64,000 bases of DNA from Methylotenera sp. RIFCSPLOWO2_02_FULL_45_14 (GCA_001803395.1 MHBU01000022.1:56579-120578), one strand, 5' to 3'; shown: positions 54,855-63,944, counted from the first letter of the stretch. The notes: generated from the sequence alone by a model not told the origin. Numbers and translations are program-made.

Positions 54855-55167
54855 TGATGTATTAAATAGATTGTCAGAGTTGTTGGAGCAGCGAAAATCC
54901 GCGGATCCTGCGTCATCTTATGTGGCAAAATTATATGCCAAAGGCATGGATAGCATTCTTAAAAAAATAGGTGAAGAAGCGACTGAAATCGTGATAGCGG
55001 CAAAAGGTGGCAATAAAGAGGAAATCATTTATGAAACTGCTGATTTGTGGTTTCATACCTTGATCATGTTGGCAAAAGCAGACTTGAAGCCACAAGATGT
55101 GTTAGATGAATTAGCAAGACGCGAAGGTCTTTCTGGAATTGATGAGAAGGCTGCTCGTTCCAAATAG
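54847..55167 (+). CDS. hisE: Phosphoribosyl-ATP pyrophosphatase
   Basis: A 106-residue all-helical MazG-like enzyme that removes pyrophosphate from phosphoribosyl-ATP. It has [24 protein letters not shown] with the metal-binding Glu residues and [14 protein letters not shown]. It overlaps hisI by 8 bases and is the last histidine gene of the run. Confidence 0.95.
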   Translation: MNNDVLNRLSELLEQRKSADPASSYVAKLYAKGMDSILKKIGEEATEIVIAAKGGNKEEIIYETADLWFHTLIMLAKADLKPQDVLDELARREGLSGIDEKAARSK

Positions 55168-55218
55168 CGATTAGCCATTAACTTAGGCTGAAATTAACCA
55201 AGTAGTGAGAATTGAAAA

Positions 55219-55557
55219 ATGAGCGCAGATTGTATTTTCTGTAAAATAGCGAGTGGTGATATACCCTCAAAAAAAATCTATGAAGATGAGGATGTAATTG
55301 TTTTCAATGATATTCACCCAATCGCTCCAGTACATTTTTTGATCGTACCTAAATTACATATTGAAAGCTTGCTAAGTTGTGAAGGACAACATCAAACCTT
55401 GTTAGGTAGGATGTTATTGCTTGCGCCAAAACTGGCTAAAGAGCAGGGCTTGCCAGGATTCCGCATCATGATAAATACTGGGCATGAGGGTGGACAAGAA
55501 GTGTTTCATATTCATTTGCACGTGTTCGGTGGCAGCGTATCGCTACCAAAAACTTAG
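55219..55557 (+). CDS. HIT-family (Hint-like) nucleotide hydrolase
   Basis: A 112-residue protein of the histidine triad family. It has [21 protein letters not shown] with a zinc-like Cys pair, [13 protein letters not shown], and the triad [10 protein letters not shown] at the C-terminus. Relatives cleave nucleoside phosphoramidates; the cellular role is uncertain. This gene between hisE and tatA is a conserved betaproteobacterial arrangement. Confidence 0.92.
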   Translation: MSADCIFCKIASGDIPSKKIYEDEDVIVFNDIHPIAPVHFLIVPKLHIESLLSCEGQHQTLLGRMLLLAPKLAKEQGLPGFRIMINTGHEGGQEVFHIHLHVFGGSVSLPKT

Positions 55558-55580
55558 CCACAATCACTCAGGAGAGCAGC

Positions 55581-55970
55581 ATGGGATCATTCAGCATTTG
55601 GCATTGGTTAATCGTTTTGTTGGTGGTAGTGCTGATATTTGGCACCAAAAAACTACGTAATATCGGTAGTGATGTTGGCGGTGCCGTCAAAAACTTCAAG
55701 GAAGCGATGGATGAAGGTAAAAGTGGTTCTGATGCCGTTCAATTTCATCAAGAAGCGTCACTTCAGCACACTGCAGCAACAGATTTAATTGAAGCAGAGG
55801 TTGTGGAAGTGCCAGCATCAAGGACTGCGGCAAAAAAGAAAGCAACTACAACCGCTAAAAAAACTACCGCAACAAAAACTGCGGCGTCAAAACCTAAAGC
55901 TGCTGCAGCCCAAAAAACTACCACGGTCAAGCCTAAAGTAGCAGTGACTAAAAAAGTTAGCGCTGAGTAG
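55581..55970 (+). CDS. tatA: Twin-arginine translocase subunit TatA with extended Lys/Ala/Thr tail
   Basis: A 129-residue pore-forming subunit of the Tat system. The N-terminal helix [19 protein letters not shown] is followed by the hinge [23 protein letters not shown], as in all TatA proteins. The last 55 residues are an unusual low-complexity tail of AAKK/TAKK/KPK type, so the protein is longer than a typical TatA (70-90). It is the first gene of tatABC, with tatB 36 bases downstream. Confidence 0.93.
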   Translation: MGSFSIWHWLIVLLVVVLIFGTKKLRNIGSDVGGAVKNFKEAMDEGKSGSDAVQFHQEASLQHTAATDLIEAEVVEVPASRTAAKKKATTTAKKTTATKTAASKPKAAAAQKTTTVKPKVAVTKKVSAE

Positions 55971-56006
55971 ATCTTAAATCTTTGTCATTAATTAGCATTA
56001 ACTAGC

Positions 56007-56366
56007 GTGTTTGATATTGCATTCTCCGAACTGGTTATTGTCGCAATTGTTGCGCTGATTGTGATCGGGCCTGAAAAACTGCCTAAAGTGGCACGCACGT
56101 TAGGTGCGCTCACGGGGCGCATACAGCGTTATATGACGCAAATTAAAGAAGAAGTGAATCGTGAATCGCGCTTTGCTGAATTGCAACAACTGCAACAGGA
56201 AATTCAAGAGGCGGCCAGCAGTGCGCAATCTAGTTTACAAAATCAGGTCAACAACCTAGCTGATGTTGCTGAAGTTGGCAGTCAAACTGTTACTCAAGGT
56301 CAAGATGCATCCATGACGGCTGTTGAATCAGTGTCGGATCAAGAACAAAGTAAACCACAAAATTAA
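56007..56366 (+). CDS. tatB: Twin-arginine translocase subunit TatB
   Basis: A 119-residue receptor subunit of the Tat system. It starts with GTG and the typical FDIAFSELVIVAIVALIVIGPEKLPKVART, with the conserved Glu and Gly-Pro-Glu-Lys hinge, followed by a long amphipathic helix and a polar tail. TatB and TatC bind twin-arginine signal peptides. Confidence 0.94.
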   Translation: MFDIAFSELVIVAIVALIVIGPEKLPKVARTLGALTGRIQRYMTQIKEEVNRESRFAELQQLQQEIQEAASSAQSSLQNQVNNLADVAEVGSQTVTQGQDASMTAVESVSDQEQSKPQN

Positions 56367-56380
56367 GGCAAAATATAGTT

Positions 56381-57121
56381 GTGACGCCGACAGAAAATTT
56401 CATTTCACATTTAATCGAGTTGCGGGGTCGTTTATTACGCATCGTTATTGGTTTTCTGCTGGTCTTTATTGCGTTTTTTCCTTTTGCAAATAAAATCTAT
56501 GCATTACTTGCTTCGCCTTTATTAAGCAAGCTACCAGCGGGTGGGCAAATGATTGCTACCGCTGTGACTACGCCATTTTTTGTTCCTATGAAAGTAGCGA
56601 TGATGGCGGCTTTTATTGTTTCTTTACCGCATACGCTATATCAAGTTTGGACTTTTGTGGCACCGGGTCTGTACGCGCATGAAAAGAAATTGATGATTCC
56701 CTTGATTGTCGCGAGCAGTTTGTTATTTTTGGCCGGTATGGCATTCGCTTACTTTCTGGTGTTTCCGGTGGTTTTTGGATTTATTGTGGGTACTGCGCCA
56801 CAAGGTGTGGCAGTCATGACAGATATTGGCAATTATTTAGATTTTGTCATGACATTATTTTTTGCATTTGGTTTGGCGTTTGAAGTGCCTATTGCCGTGG
56901 TGATGGCGGTGCATTTTGGTTGGGTAACTATCGCTCAGCTTAAAGAGGTGCGCGGTTATGTTGTTGTAGGTGCGTTCGTCATCGGCGCAATATTTACGCC
57001 GCCTGATATTATTTCTCAGTTTATGTTGGCCGTGCCTATGTGGTTGTTATATGAGTTAGGCATCGTTGTGGCAAAACTCACTGGTCAGAAATCGGCGCCT
57101 AAAATACTGCCACCGGTTTAA
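56381..57121 (+). CDS. tatC: Twin-arginine translocase subunit TatC
   Basis: A 246-residue membrane protein with six helices. It has the N-terminal ENFISHLIELRGRLLR and the motifs FVAPGLYAHEKKLMIPL, FALGLAFEVPI-like text (FAFGLAFEVPIAVV) and FVIGAIFTPPDIISQ. It starts with GTG. The Rieske protein encoded downstream is a likely Tat substrate by family knowledge. Confidence 0.96.
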   Translation: MTPTENFISHLIELRGRLLRIVIGFLLVFIAFFPFANKIYALLASPLLSKLPAGGQMIATAVTTPFFVPMKVAMMAAFIVSLPHTLYQVWTFVAPGLYAHEKKLMIPLIVASSLLFLAGMAFAYFLVFPVVFGFIVGTAPQGVAVMTDIGNYLDFVMTLFFAFGLAFEVPIAVVMAVHFGWVTIAQLKEVRGYVVVGAFVIGAIFTPPDIISQFMLAVPMWLLYELGIVVAKLTGQKSAPKILPPV

Positions 57122-57160
57122 CTATCATCTGATTTTTCCACTAGAAAGCACCTATTAAAT

Positions 57161-57185
57161 CCGTTCGTGGTGAGCTTGTAGAACC
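57161..57185. repeat. Diverged half copy of the CTCAG-type intergenic repeat
   Basis: CCGTTCGTGGTGAGCTTGTA followed by GAACC resembles one arm of the widespread intergenic palindrome also forming the murA-hisG hairpin, sharing TGAGCTTGT and the following GAA. No complementary arm is present. It lies between convergent tatC and the protease gene. Confidence 0.4.
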
Positions 57186-57276
57186 AGAAATGTTGAAAAT
57201 AGCTGGCAATCCTAAAAAAGAAGCTGTCCACAGAACACAACTTTTGGACAAATGCTAATTTAAATAGAGGTGCCCT

Positions 57277-58449
57277 TTAGTCGCTAGCAACAGTCGGTTT
57301 GGGGCGCTTACCAATCAAGATTGAAACGCTAATAGTTTGTCCCGCGCGCGCAATCTGTATGGTGGCTTTTTGGTTTGGTTTTAATGCTGCAATTAAATTT
57401 AACATGCTACCACTGTCAATTACGGGCTTTCCTTCTATGGCTAATAGAATATCGCCGGCACGCAAACCCGCCTTTTCGGCAGGGCTACCATGTAAAACAC
57501 CTGCAATGAGCGCGCCTTGGGCTTTACTTAATCTGAAGGAGTCGGCTAATTCTGGCGTAATATCTTGCGCTTCAATGCCTATCCAGCCGCGCGTGACGTT
57601 CCCTTGCGCTACTATCTGCTCCATCACTTGACGTGCCAATGTGGCGGGAATGGCAAAACCTATGCCCATAGAGCCACCGCTACGCGAGTAGATAGCACTA
57701 TTGATGCCGACTAAGTTCCCGTCAGCATCAATGAGTGCACCACCAGAGTTGCCAGGGTTAATAGAGGCATCAGTTTGAATAAAGTTTTCGTAAATATTGA
57801 TCCCTAAGTGACTGCGTCCAAGTGCACTTACAATGCCTTGTGTCACGGTTTGACCTACGCCAAAAGGGTTGCCGATGGCTAACACCACATCACCTACATT
57901 GAGTTTGTCTGAGCTGGCAAAGGTAATGGCTGGTAGGTGATCTGCATCTACTTTAATCAGTGCTAAATCTGTATCAGGGTCGGTGCCTACTACCTTAGCT
58001 GACATCTTGCGACCATCAGATAGCGCAATTTCAATTTCATCAGCAGTTGCAATGACGTGGTTGTTGGTTAGAATTAAACCTTGCTCACTCACGATGACGC
58101 CAGATCCCAGACTGTTTTCCGGCTGGGATGGTGGCTCCATGTCGTCCAACTGATCACCAAAAAACTGACGAAATGCGGGGTCGTCTAAGTACTTTTGATG
58201 TGGGTTCAGCCCCGCTTTTTTGCTAGTGAAAATATTGACAACAGCAGGCATCGCCTTTTTAGCAGCATAACTGTAAGTGCCTATAGCCGTCGCTGAGGCC
58301 TTTGGTTCGATCTGTTTTACAACAACCGAGGGTTCCTTTTGAGTCAAAAGGTCAGGGTAAAAAATACGCAAAACAAAAAGTATTGCCATGCAAACGGTGG
58401 CAGTTTGTGCAAAAATAAGCCATATTTTCTTATGTAACTGATTATTCAT
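57277..58449 (-). CDS. Periplasmic serine protease, DegS/DegQ-like, with one PDZ domain
   Basis: A 390-residue HtrA-family protease. One N-terminal membrane anchor (IWLIFAQTATVCMAILFVLRIF) is followed by the trypsin-like domain with the triad His131 (LTNNHVIA), Asp161 (DPDTDLALIKV) and Ser235 (NPGNSGGALID). A single C-terminal PDZ domain follows (about 275-375, GWIGIEAQDI, KAGLRAGDILLAIEG). One PDZ and an uncleaved anchor are the DegS/AlgW plan, which senses misfolded outer-membrane proteins; the function here is inferred. It converges on tatC and diverges from the NIF3-like gene. Confidence 0.92.
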   Translation of the reverse strand: MNNQLHKKIWLIFAQTATVCMAILFVLRIFYPDLLTQKEPSVVVKQIEPKASATAIGTYSYAAKKAMPAVVNIFTSKKAGLNPHQKYLDDPAFRQFFGDQLDDMEPPSQPENSLGSGVIVSEQGLILTNNHVIATADEIEIALSDGRKMSAKVVGTDPDTDLALIKVDADHLPAITFASSDKLNVGDVVLAIGNPFGVGQTVTQGIVSALGRSHLGINIYENFIQTDASINPGNSGGALIDADGNLVGINSAIYSRSGGSMGIGFAIPATLARQVMEQIVAQGNVTRGWIGIEAQDITPELADSFRLSKAQGALIAGVLHGSPAEKAGLRAGDILLAIEGKPVIDSGSMLNLIAALKPNQKATIQIARAGQTISVSILIGKRPKPTVASD

Positions 58450-58554
58450 GTTGTATTTCAGTGTGGTATTTATAAGGTGTCTAATGGACTGCTTCGATAT
58501 TGGGTTGCAGAATCAAAAAAACAATAGGTATGAAATTATTAAGGATACAAGCTT

Positions 58555-59304
58555 ATGGTGAAAATCAATGAGTTAACACATTATACCCAACAACTGATGC
58601 AAGTTGAGCGTTTCAAAGATTACTGCCCAAATGGCTTGCAGGTTGAAGGTCGAGCGGAAATACGCAAAATCGTTACGGGCGTCACTGCAAGCATGGCGCT
58701 ATTAGAAGCTGCGCATTTAGCTAATGCTGATTTAATTTTAGTGCATCATGGATATTTTTGGCAAAATGAGGATGCCAGAATTTTAGGCATCAAACGCAAT
58801 CGCATTGCCTATCTTTTAAAACATGATTTGAATTTAATGGCATATCACCTACCTTTAGATGCGCATCCTGAGCTCGGTAACAATGTGCAGCTAGGTAGAG
58901 TGCTAGGTATTTTACCCATCAGTTACATCGGCGAATCTAATCTGGTGGCTTATGGCGAGTTGGATCAAGCGTTAACACTCAGCGAATTTGCAAAGCTTAT
59001 AGAAAAATGGCTGCAACGCACTCCGTTGGTGATTGGTAATCCACAGCAGAAGATTCAAAAAGTGGCTTGGTGTACGGGTGCTGCGCAGAGTTATATGGAC
59101 TCAGCAATGCAATTGGGCGCTGACGTGTTTATCAGCGGCGAGATTTCTGAGCAAACAACGCATCAAGCGCTTGAAACTGGTGTGTCTTATATTTCGGCGG
59201 GGCATCATGCCACTGAGCGTTATGGCATTCAAGCATTGGGTGAGCATTTGGCTGATAAATTTAATTTAATGCATGAGTTTGTTGATATTAAAAATCCAGT
59301 TTAG
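58555..59304 (+). CDS. NIF3-like dinuclear metal protein (YbgI family)
   Basis: A 249-residue protein of the NIF3/YbgI family, named for its two-metal site. Visible are DYCPNGLQVEGR, the metal ligand motif LILVHHGYFW, MAYHLPLDAHPELGNNVQLGR, and a C-terminal SAGHHATERYGIQALGEHL with further ligands. The biochemical function is not settled; GTP cyclohydrolase activity has been discussed for relatives. Location between the DegS-like protease and petA is usual in Betaproteobacteria. Confidence 0.92.
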   Translation: MVKINELTHYTQQLMQVERFKDYCPNGLQVEGRAEIRKIVTGVTASMALLEAAHLANADLILVHHGYFWQNEDARILGIKRNRIAYLLKHDLNLMAYHLPLDAHPELGNNVQLGRVLGILPISYIGESNLVAYGELDQALTLSEFAKLIEKWLQRTPLVIGNPQQKIQKVAWCTGAAQSYMDSAMQLGADVFISGEISEQTTHQALETGVSYISAGHHATERYGIQALGEHLADKFNLMHEFVDIKNPV

Positions 59305-59359
59305 TTGTTTTATTTCAGTCACTTATTAAATAAAGCTTTAATTATCGGTTTAAAAAATG

Positions 59360-59391
59360 TATAATTCCGCGCTGTAAAGATAGGCGGAATT
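59360..59391 (+). promoter_or_regulatory. Candidate petABC promoter and early leader inverted repeat
   Basis: TATAAT at 59360-59365, with a weak TTTAAT 17 bases before it. AATTCCGC (59363-59370) and GCGGAATT (59384-59391) form an 8-bp inverted repeat overlapping the expected start site. The leader to petA would be about 150 bases. Confidence 0.45.
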
Positions 59392-59518
59392 TATTGATGC
59401 ATGCGGTTGTTACCGTGACCGTATGATGATCTTATAGCGTTGCAAAGCAAATGATGATATTAGCCTCAAGAAGGCGAAATATTATTTTCAACTAATCCTT
59501 TTCGTGCATGAGGAAAAC

Positions 59519-60157
59519 ATGTCAGACAAGCAAAATGGCCAGCATCAAGCTGACTCGCAAACTGGTGCTAGCTACCAACCAAATCAATCCCCGCAGGTGA
59601 ATTTAGAAAAGCGAAATTTTCTAATTGCAACCTCAGCTGTTGGTGCGATTGGATGTGCGGCTGTCGCGGTGCCCTTTGTTAAAAGCATGACGCCAAGCGA
59701 GCGTGCGAAAGCAGCAGGTGCACCAATCGAAGTGGATATTAGCAAGCTTGCGCCAGGGGGTAAGTTAACGGCTGAATGGCGTGGTCAGCCGGTGTGGATT
59801 ATTCACCGCACTGAAGAAATGTTAGCTAAATTGTCTGCGCATGATGAACAGTTGTCTGACCCGAATTTAGAAGTGCCTCAGCAGCCTGAATATTGTAAAA
59901 ATAAAGATCGTGCCATTAAGGCGAAATATGCGGTGATGTTAGGGACATGCACGCACCTTGGGTGCGCGCCGAATGAAAGCTTTGTTGAGACGGCTGATTG
60001 GGATGGTGGTTTTGTTTGCCCATGTCACGGCTCAAAATTTGATTTATCTGGGCGCGTGTACAAAGGCTCGCCAGCGCCGACGAACTTGGTTATTCCACCA
60101 CATAAATACTTGACTGAAACAACGTTGCTTATTGGTGAAGATGGGGAGGTTGCATAA
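59519..60157 (+). CDS. petA: Ubiquinol-cytochrome c reductase iron-sulfur (Rieske) subunit
   Basis: A 212-residue Rieske protein of the bc1 complex. After a polar N-terminus it has [21 protein letters not shown], a membrane anchor with a degenerate Tat-like KRNFL, then the [2Fe-2S] ligands in CTHLGC and [13 protein letters not shown] at 59504 extends the frame, but Shine-Dalgarno GAGG at 59510-59513 fixes ATG 59519. It overlaps petB by one base (TAATG). Confidence 0.96.
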   Translation: MSDKQNGQHQADSQTGASYQPNQSPQVNLEKRNFLIATSAVGAIGCAAVAVPFVKSMTPSERAKAAGAPIEVDISKLAPGGKLTAEWRGQPVWIIHRTEEMLAKLSAHDEQLSDPNLEVPQQPEYCKNKDRAIKAKYAVMLGTCTHLGCAPNESFVETADWDGGFVCPCHGSKFDLSGRVYKGSPAPTNLVIPPHKYLTETTLLIGEDGEVA

Positions 60158-61428
60158 TGAATTACTTCACTAAGCTAATTGGTTGGGTGGATGAGCGGTT
60201 CCCACTAACGAGTAATGTTAAAGCGCATCTTACCGAGTATTACGCGCCAAAAAATTTCAATTTCTGGTACTTTTTTGGCTCATTGGCGCTATTGGTGCTG
60301 GTGTTGCAAATAATTACGGGTATATTTTTAACGATGCACTATAAGCCAGATGCTGCGCTGGCGTTTGCTTCGGTGGAGTACATCATGCGCGATGTGCCGT
60401 GGGGTTGGCTCATTCGCTATATGCATTCCACGGGCGCATCATTGTTTTTTGTCGTCGTTTATCTGCACATGTTTCGTGGTTTGCTATATGGCTCATATCG
60501 AAATCCGCGCGAGCTCATTTGGTTATTCGGCGTGGGTATTTTCTTGGCGTTAATGGGCGAGGCGTTTTTTGGTTACCTATTACCTTGGGGTCAAATGTCA
60601 TATTGGGGTGCGCAAGTGATTACCAGCTTGTTTGGTACCGTGCCATTTATCGGGCCAGATATTGCTGAATGGTTACGTGGGGATTATTTAACCTCAGACG
60701 CCACCCTGAATCGCTTTTTTGCATTCCATGTTATTGCGCTACCGTTAGTGATTTTAGGCTTGGTAGCGGCACATATTCTTGCATTGCATGAGGTGGGTTC
60801 AAATAACCCGGATGGCGTTGAAATTAAAAAGCTTAAAGACAAAAAAACAGGTATTCCATTAGACGGCATCCCCTTCCACCCTTATTATTCTGTAAAAGAT
60901 TTGGTGGGCGTGGTGGTGTTTTTAATGGTGTTTGCGGTGATTATTTTCTTCGCGCCAGATATGGGCGGCTATTTCTTAGAGGCAAACAATTTTGTGCCAG
61001 CTGACCCGCTGGTAACGCCTGCACATATTGCGCCTACTTGGTATTTCACCCCTTATTATTCTATTCTGCGCGCTGTGCCGCCAATTGGTATTTCACAATT
61101 TCCAGGCGTGGCAGCAATGGGCTTATCTGTAGTGGTGTTTGCACTGTTGCCATGGCTGGATAGAAGTCCGGTAAAGTCAATTCGCTATAAAGGTAATTTA
61201 TATAAGGCTTGGTTGGCAGCGTTTGTGATTAGCTTTTTAATCTTGGGTTATCTAGGCACAATTCCAGCTGACACATACGGTCAATTTGGTGCTTGGCTTG
61301 GTAAAGCCGACATTGCAACTGTGGTAGCGCGCATTTGTTCGGTTGTTTATTTTGCGTTTTTCTTTTTAATGCCTTGGTATTCAAAAAAAGACAAAACTAA
61401 ACCAGTGCCAGAAAGAGTGACAGGATAA
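60157..61428 (+). CDS. petB: Cytochrome b of the bc1 complex
   Basis: A 423-residue membrane protein that carries two hemes b and both quinone sites. The heme-ligand His residues are in MHSTGASLFFVVVYLHMFRG and FFAFHVIALPLVILGLVAAHILALHE. The quinol-oxidation motif, usually PEWY, reads PTWY at residues 293-296. The protein has the normal length with eight helices. It is coupled to petA by a one-base overlap, and petC follows 5 bases later. Confidence 0.97.
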   Translation: MNYFTKLIGWVDERFPLTSNVKAHLTEYYAPKNFNFWYFFGSLALLVLVLQIITGIFLTMHYKPDAALAFASVEYIMRDVPWGWLIRYMHSTGASLFFVVVYLHMFRGLLYGSYRNPRELIWLFGVGIFLALMGEAFFGYLLPWGQMSYWGAQVITSLFGTVPFIGPDIAEWLRGDYLTSDATLNRFFAFHVIALPLVILGLVAAHILALHEVGSNNPDGVEIKKLKDKKTGIPLDGIPFHPYYSVKDLVGVVVFLMVFAVIIFFAPDMGGYFLEANNFVPADPLVTPAHIAPTWYFTPYYSILRAVPPIGISQFPGVAAMGLSVVVFALLPWLDRSPVKSIRYKGNLYKAWLAAFVISFLILGYLGTIPADTYGQFGAWLGKADIATVVARICSVVYFAFFFLMPWYSKKDKTKPVPERVTG

Positions 61429-61433
61429 TTGCC

Positions 61434-62144
61434 ATGAAAACTATCAATCACCTAAAAAAAGCTTTATTGATACTATCGTTCTTGCCATCATTAGCGTTTG
61501 CTACTGAAGGTATTCAACTAGACAAAGCGCCAATTGATGTGTCAGATCATGGGTCATTGCAACGAGGCGCACGGACTTTTGTAAATTACTGCTTAAATTG
61601 CCATAGTGCGAATTACATGCGCTATAACCGCTTATTGGAAATCGGTCTGACAGAAAAGCAAATTAAAGATAATTTGCTTTTGGCAGGCGAAAAGGTAGGC
61701 GAAACCATGAAAGTGGCTATCACTAAAAAAGATGCTATTAAATGGCTGGGTGCAGCACCGCCTGATTTGTCAGTAGAAGTACGTGCTCGTGGTGCTGATT
61801 GGGTTTATACCTACATGCGCGGTTTTTACCGTGATAGCACACGTCCCACAGGTTGGAATAATACGGTATTTGATAAAGTAGGCATGCCGCACGTGTTATA
61901 TGAGTTGCAGGGTGAGCAGACGCTTAATCATGAAACGCATGAACTCAAGCTTACTAAGCCTGGCCGCTTATCAATAGAAGAGTACGACACTTTAATTGGT
62001 GACTTAACTAATTTCATGGCTTATATGGCTGAACCCGTTAAACAACAGCGTAATCAATTGGGCTGGTTTGTATTGTTGTTTTTAGGTGTGCTATTGGTGC
62101 TCACATACAAACTTAAAAAAGCCTACTGGAAGGATATACACTAA
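61434..62144 (+). CDS. petC: Cytochrome c1 of the bc1 complex
   Basis: A 236-residue heme protein with a signal peptide (ALLILSFLPSLAFA/TEG), the heme motif CLNCHSANYMRYNR, an axial Met region (KVGMPHVLYELQG), and a C-terminal membrane anchor LGWFVLLFLGVLLVLTYKL. It passes electrons from the Rieske centre to soluble cytochrome c, such as the c4-type protein at 33513. sspA begins at the next base after its stop codon. Confidence 0.96.
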   Translation: MKTINHLKKALLILSFLPSLAFATEGIQLDKAPIDVSDHGSLQRGARTFVNYCLNCHSANYMRYNRLLEIGLTEKQIKDNLLLAGEKVGETMKVAITKKDAIKWLGAAPPDLSVEVRARGADWVYTYMRGFYRDSTRPTGWNNTVFDKVGMPHVLYELQGEQTLNHETHELKLTKPGRLSIEEYDTLIGDLTNFMAYMAEPVKQQRNQLGWFVLLFLGVLLVLTYKLKKAYWKDIH

Positions 62145-62744
62145 ATGATGACCTTATACTCGGGGACTACTGATCCCTATAGCCACCGTTGCCGCATTGT
62201 GCTGTTTGAAAAAGGCATGGATTTTCAAGTCATTGACGTTGATCTTGCCAACAAGCCAGAAGATTTGGCGGTAATCAACCCGTACAATCAAGTGCCGGTA
62301 CTGGTAGAGCGCGACTTAGTCTTGTCAGAAGCGAACATTATCAATGAATACATAGATGAGCGCTTCCCGCATCCGCAGTTGATGCCGCCAGATCCTGTGA
62401 TGCGCGCACGTGCTAGATTGTTTTTATATAGTTTTGAAAAAGATTTGTTTAGTCATATTGCTGATATTGAGTCAGGTAATGCAGAGAAAGCAGATAAGGC
62501 GCGTGCTGCCATTCGTGATAATTTAACGCAATTGGTGCCTATTTTTTCAAAACAGAATTATTTGTTGGGTGATGAATACTCAATGCTAGATGTTGCAGTT
62601 ACGCCGTTACTTTGGCGCTTAGGACATTACGGCATTGATTTACCTAACCAGGCAGCGCCAATTTTGAAATATGCAGAGCGTTTGTTTTCTAGGCCGTTAT
62701 ATGCGGATGCAATGACGCCATCAGAAAAAGCAATGCGTAAGTAA
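62145..62744 (+). CDS. sspA: Stringent starvation protein A
   Basis: A 199-residue glutathione S-transferase-fold protein that binds RNA polymerase and regulates transcription in stationary phase (E. coli). It has the N-terminal LYSGTTDPYSHRCRIVLFEKGM, NPYNQVPVLVERDLVLSEANIINEYIDERFPHPQLMP, and the helical C-terminal half with SMLDVAVTPLLWRL. Shine-Dalgarno AGGA near 62131 favours the first of two ATG codons. The petABC-sspAB order is standard in Betaproteobacteria. Confidence 0.95.
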   Translation: MMTLYSGTTDPYSHRCRIVLFEKGMDFQVIDVDLANKPEDLAVINPYNQVPVLVERDLVLSEANIINEYIDERFPHPQLMPPDPVMRARARLFLYSFEKDLFSHIADIESGNAEKADKARAAIRDNLTQLVPIFSKQNYLLGDEYSMLDVAVTPLLWRLGHYGIDLPNQAAPILKYAERLFSRPLYADAMTPSEKAMRK

Positions 62745-62852
62745 ATTAAAAATAACATCGCAATATATTTAAGTGGGTGGGTACTGCAAGTTAACCGCTT
62801 GATCCTAAAATTGTTGTGATGTTTATAGTGACCAAATGTTTGAGTGCAAATA

Positions 62853-63281
62853 ATGACTGAAATAATTTCTACAAAACCCTATATGCTACGCGCCATTCAT
62901 GAGTGGTGCGTAGATAATAATCTTACGCCACATTTGATTGTGGTTGTGAATAGCCAAACGCGGGTGCCGATGGCTTATGTTAAAGAAGGTGAAATTGTTT
63001 TAAATGTCAATTATGGGGCTACTAGAGATTTGCACATTGACAATGAGTCTGTCGTATTTTCCGCGCGCTTTGGTGGAGTTTCACAAAATATATACGTACC
63101 AATGAGTGCTGTGAAAGGAATTTTCGCGCGCGAGAATGGTCGGGGTGTTTTTTTTGAGGTTGATACCAATCAAAACAATGTAAGTGCGGCAGAAAATTCA
63201 CCGTCTAAGGTTGAAAATGTGCCATCTGCAGCGGGAAAAAAGCAAAATATTAAAAAACCTACCTTAACAATCGTAAAATAG
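62853..63281 (+). CDS. sspB: ClpXP protease specificity-enhancing factor SspB
   Basis: A 142-residue adaptor that delivers SsrA-tagged proteins to ClpXP. The folded domain covers residues 1-105 (KPYMLRAIHEWCVDNNLTPHLIV, YVKEGEIVLNVNYGATRDL, FSARFGGVSQNIYVPMSAVKGIFARENG). A flexible linker ends in the ClpX-binding tail IKKPTLTIVK. ATG 62853 is preferred over GTG 62844. The promoter of the tRNA-tuf operon overlaps its end. Confidence 0.94.
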   Translation: MTEIISTKPYMLRAIHEWCVDNNLTPHLIVVVNSQTRVPMAYVKEGEIVLNVNYGATRDLHIDNESVVFSARFGGVSQNIYVPMSAVKGIFARENGRGVFFEVDTNQNNVSAAENSPSKVENVPSAAGKKQNIKKPTLTIVK

Positions 63282-63282
63282 C

Positions 63283-63310
63283 TTAACTTTTTCTGAAAGT
63301 TCAGTATAAT
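63283..63310 (+). promoter_or_regulatory. Sigma-70 promoter of the tRNA-tuf operon
   Basis: TTAACT (63283-63288) and a perfect TATAAT (63305-63310) with a 16-base spacer lie 16 bases before the first tRNA. The promoter starts just after the sspB stop codon. Confidence 0.7.
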
Positions 63311-63326
63311 ACGCAACTCACAAAAC

Positions 63327-63402
63327 GCCGGATTAGCTCAGTTGGTAGAGCAGCGCACTTGTAATGCGAAGGTCGTCAGTTCGATTCCGACATCCGGCAC
63401 CA
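63327..63402 (+). tRNA. tRNA-Thr (anticodon TGT)
   Basis: Complete cloverleaf with acceptor GCCGGAT/ATCCGGC, D-arm TAGCTCAGTTGGTAGAGCA, anticodon loop CTTGTAA (TGT at 63360-63362), T-arm with GTTCGATTC and encoded CCA. Confidence 0.97.
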
Positions 63403-63476
63403 AATTCTTAAAGTTTTTACCCCTTTTATATATTTGACATCAAGTCGAATATTCAGCATAATCGCGGGTTCGGTTT

Positions 63477-63561
63477 GGAGGGGTGGCCGAGTGGTTAAAG
63501 GCGACGGACTGTAAATCCGTTCTCTCAGAGTACGAAGGTTCGAATCCTTCCCCCTCCACCA
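63477..63561 (+). tRNA. tRNA-Tyr (anticodon GTA)
   Basis: Class II tRNA with a long variable arm (about 63522-63533). Acceptor GGAGGGG/CCCCTCC, anticodon loop CTGTAAA (GTA at 63511-63513), T-loop GTTCGAATC and encoded CCA. Confidence 0.97.
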
Positions 63562-63633
63562 ATATGTAATATATGATTTAAGTAACGAAGTGGTAATTGA
63601 GTTGGTGACGTAAGCTTCGGTTTGTGTCGATGC

Positions 63634-63709
63634 GCGGGTGTAGCTCAGCTGGTAGAGCACTTGCCTTCCAAGCAAGATGTCGCGAGTTCGAACCTCGTCG
63701 CCCGCTCCA
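63634..63709 (+). tRNA. tRNA-Gly (anticodon TCC)
   Basis: Acceptor GCGGGTG/CGCCCGC with one wobble pair, anticodon loop CTTCCAA (TCC at 63667-63669), T-loop GTTCGAACC, discriminator T and encoded CCA. Confidence 0.97.
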
Positions 63710-63733
63710 TGTGGCTGAGTTAGGCATTTAAAT

Positions 63734-63808
<75 letters not shown>

Positions 63809-63944
63809 TGAAGTTTTGGGCTGTGATTTTGAAGTGGTATCGGTTTTGTAGTAAGTGGCACCAATTTCAATTAAGAAATTTGAACAAGTTTTATTAATTC
63901 TAATAAAGCTTATGGTTAATAAAATATTGTAAAGGACTAAAGTA

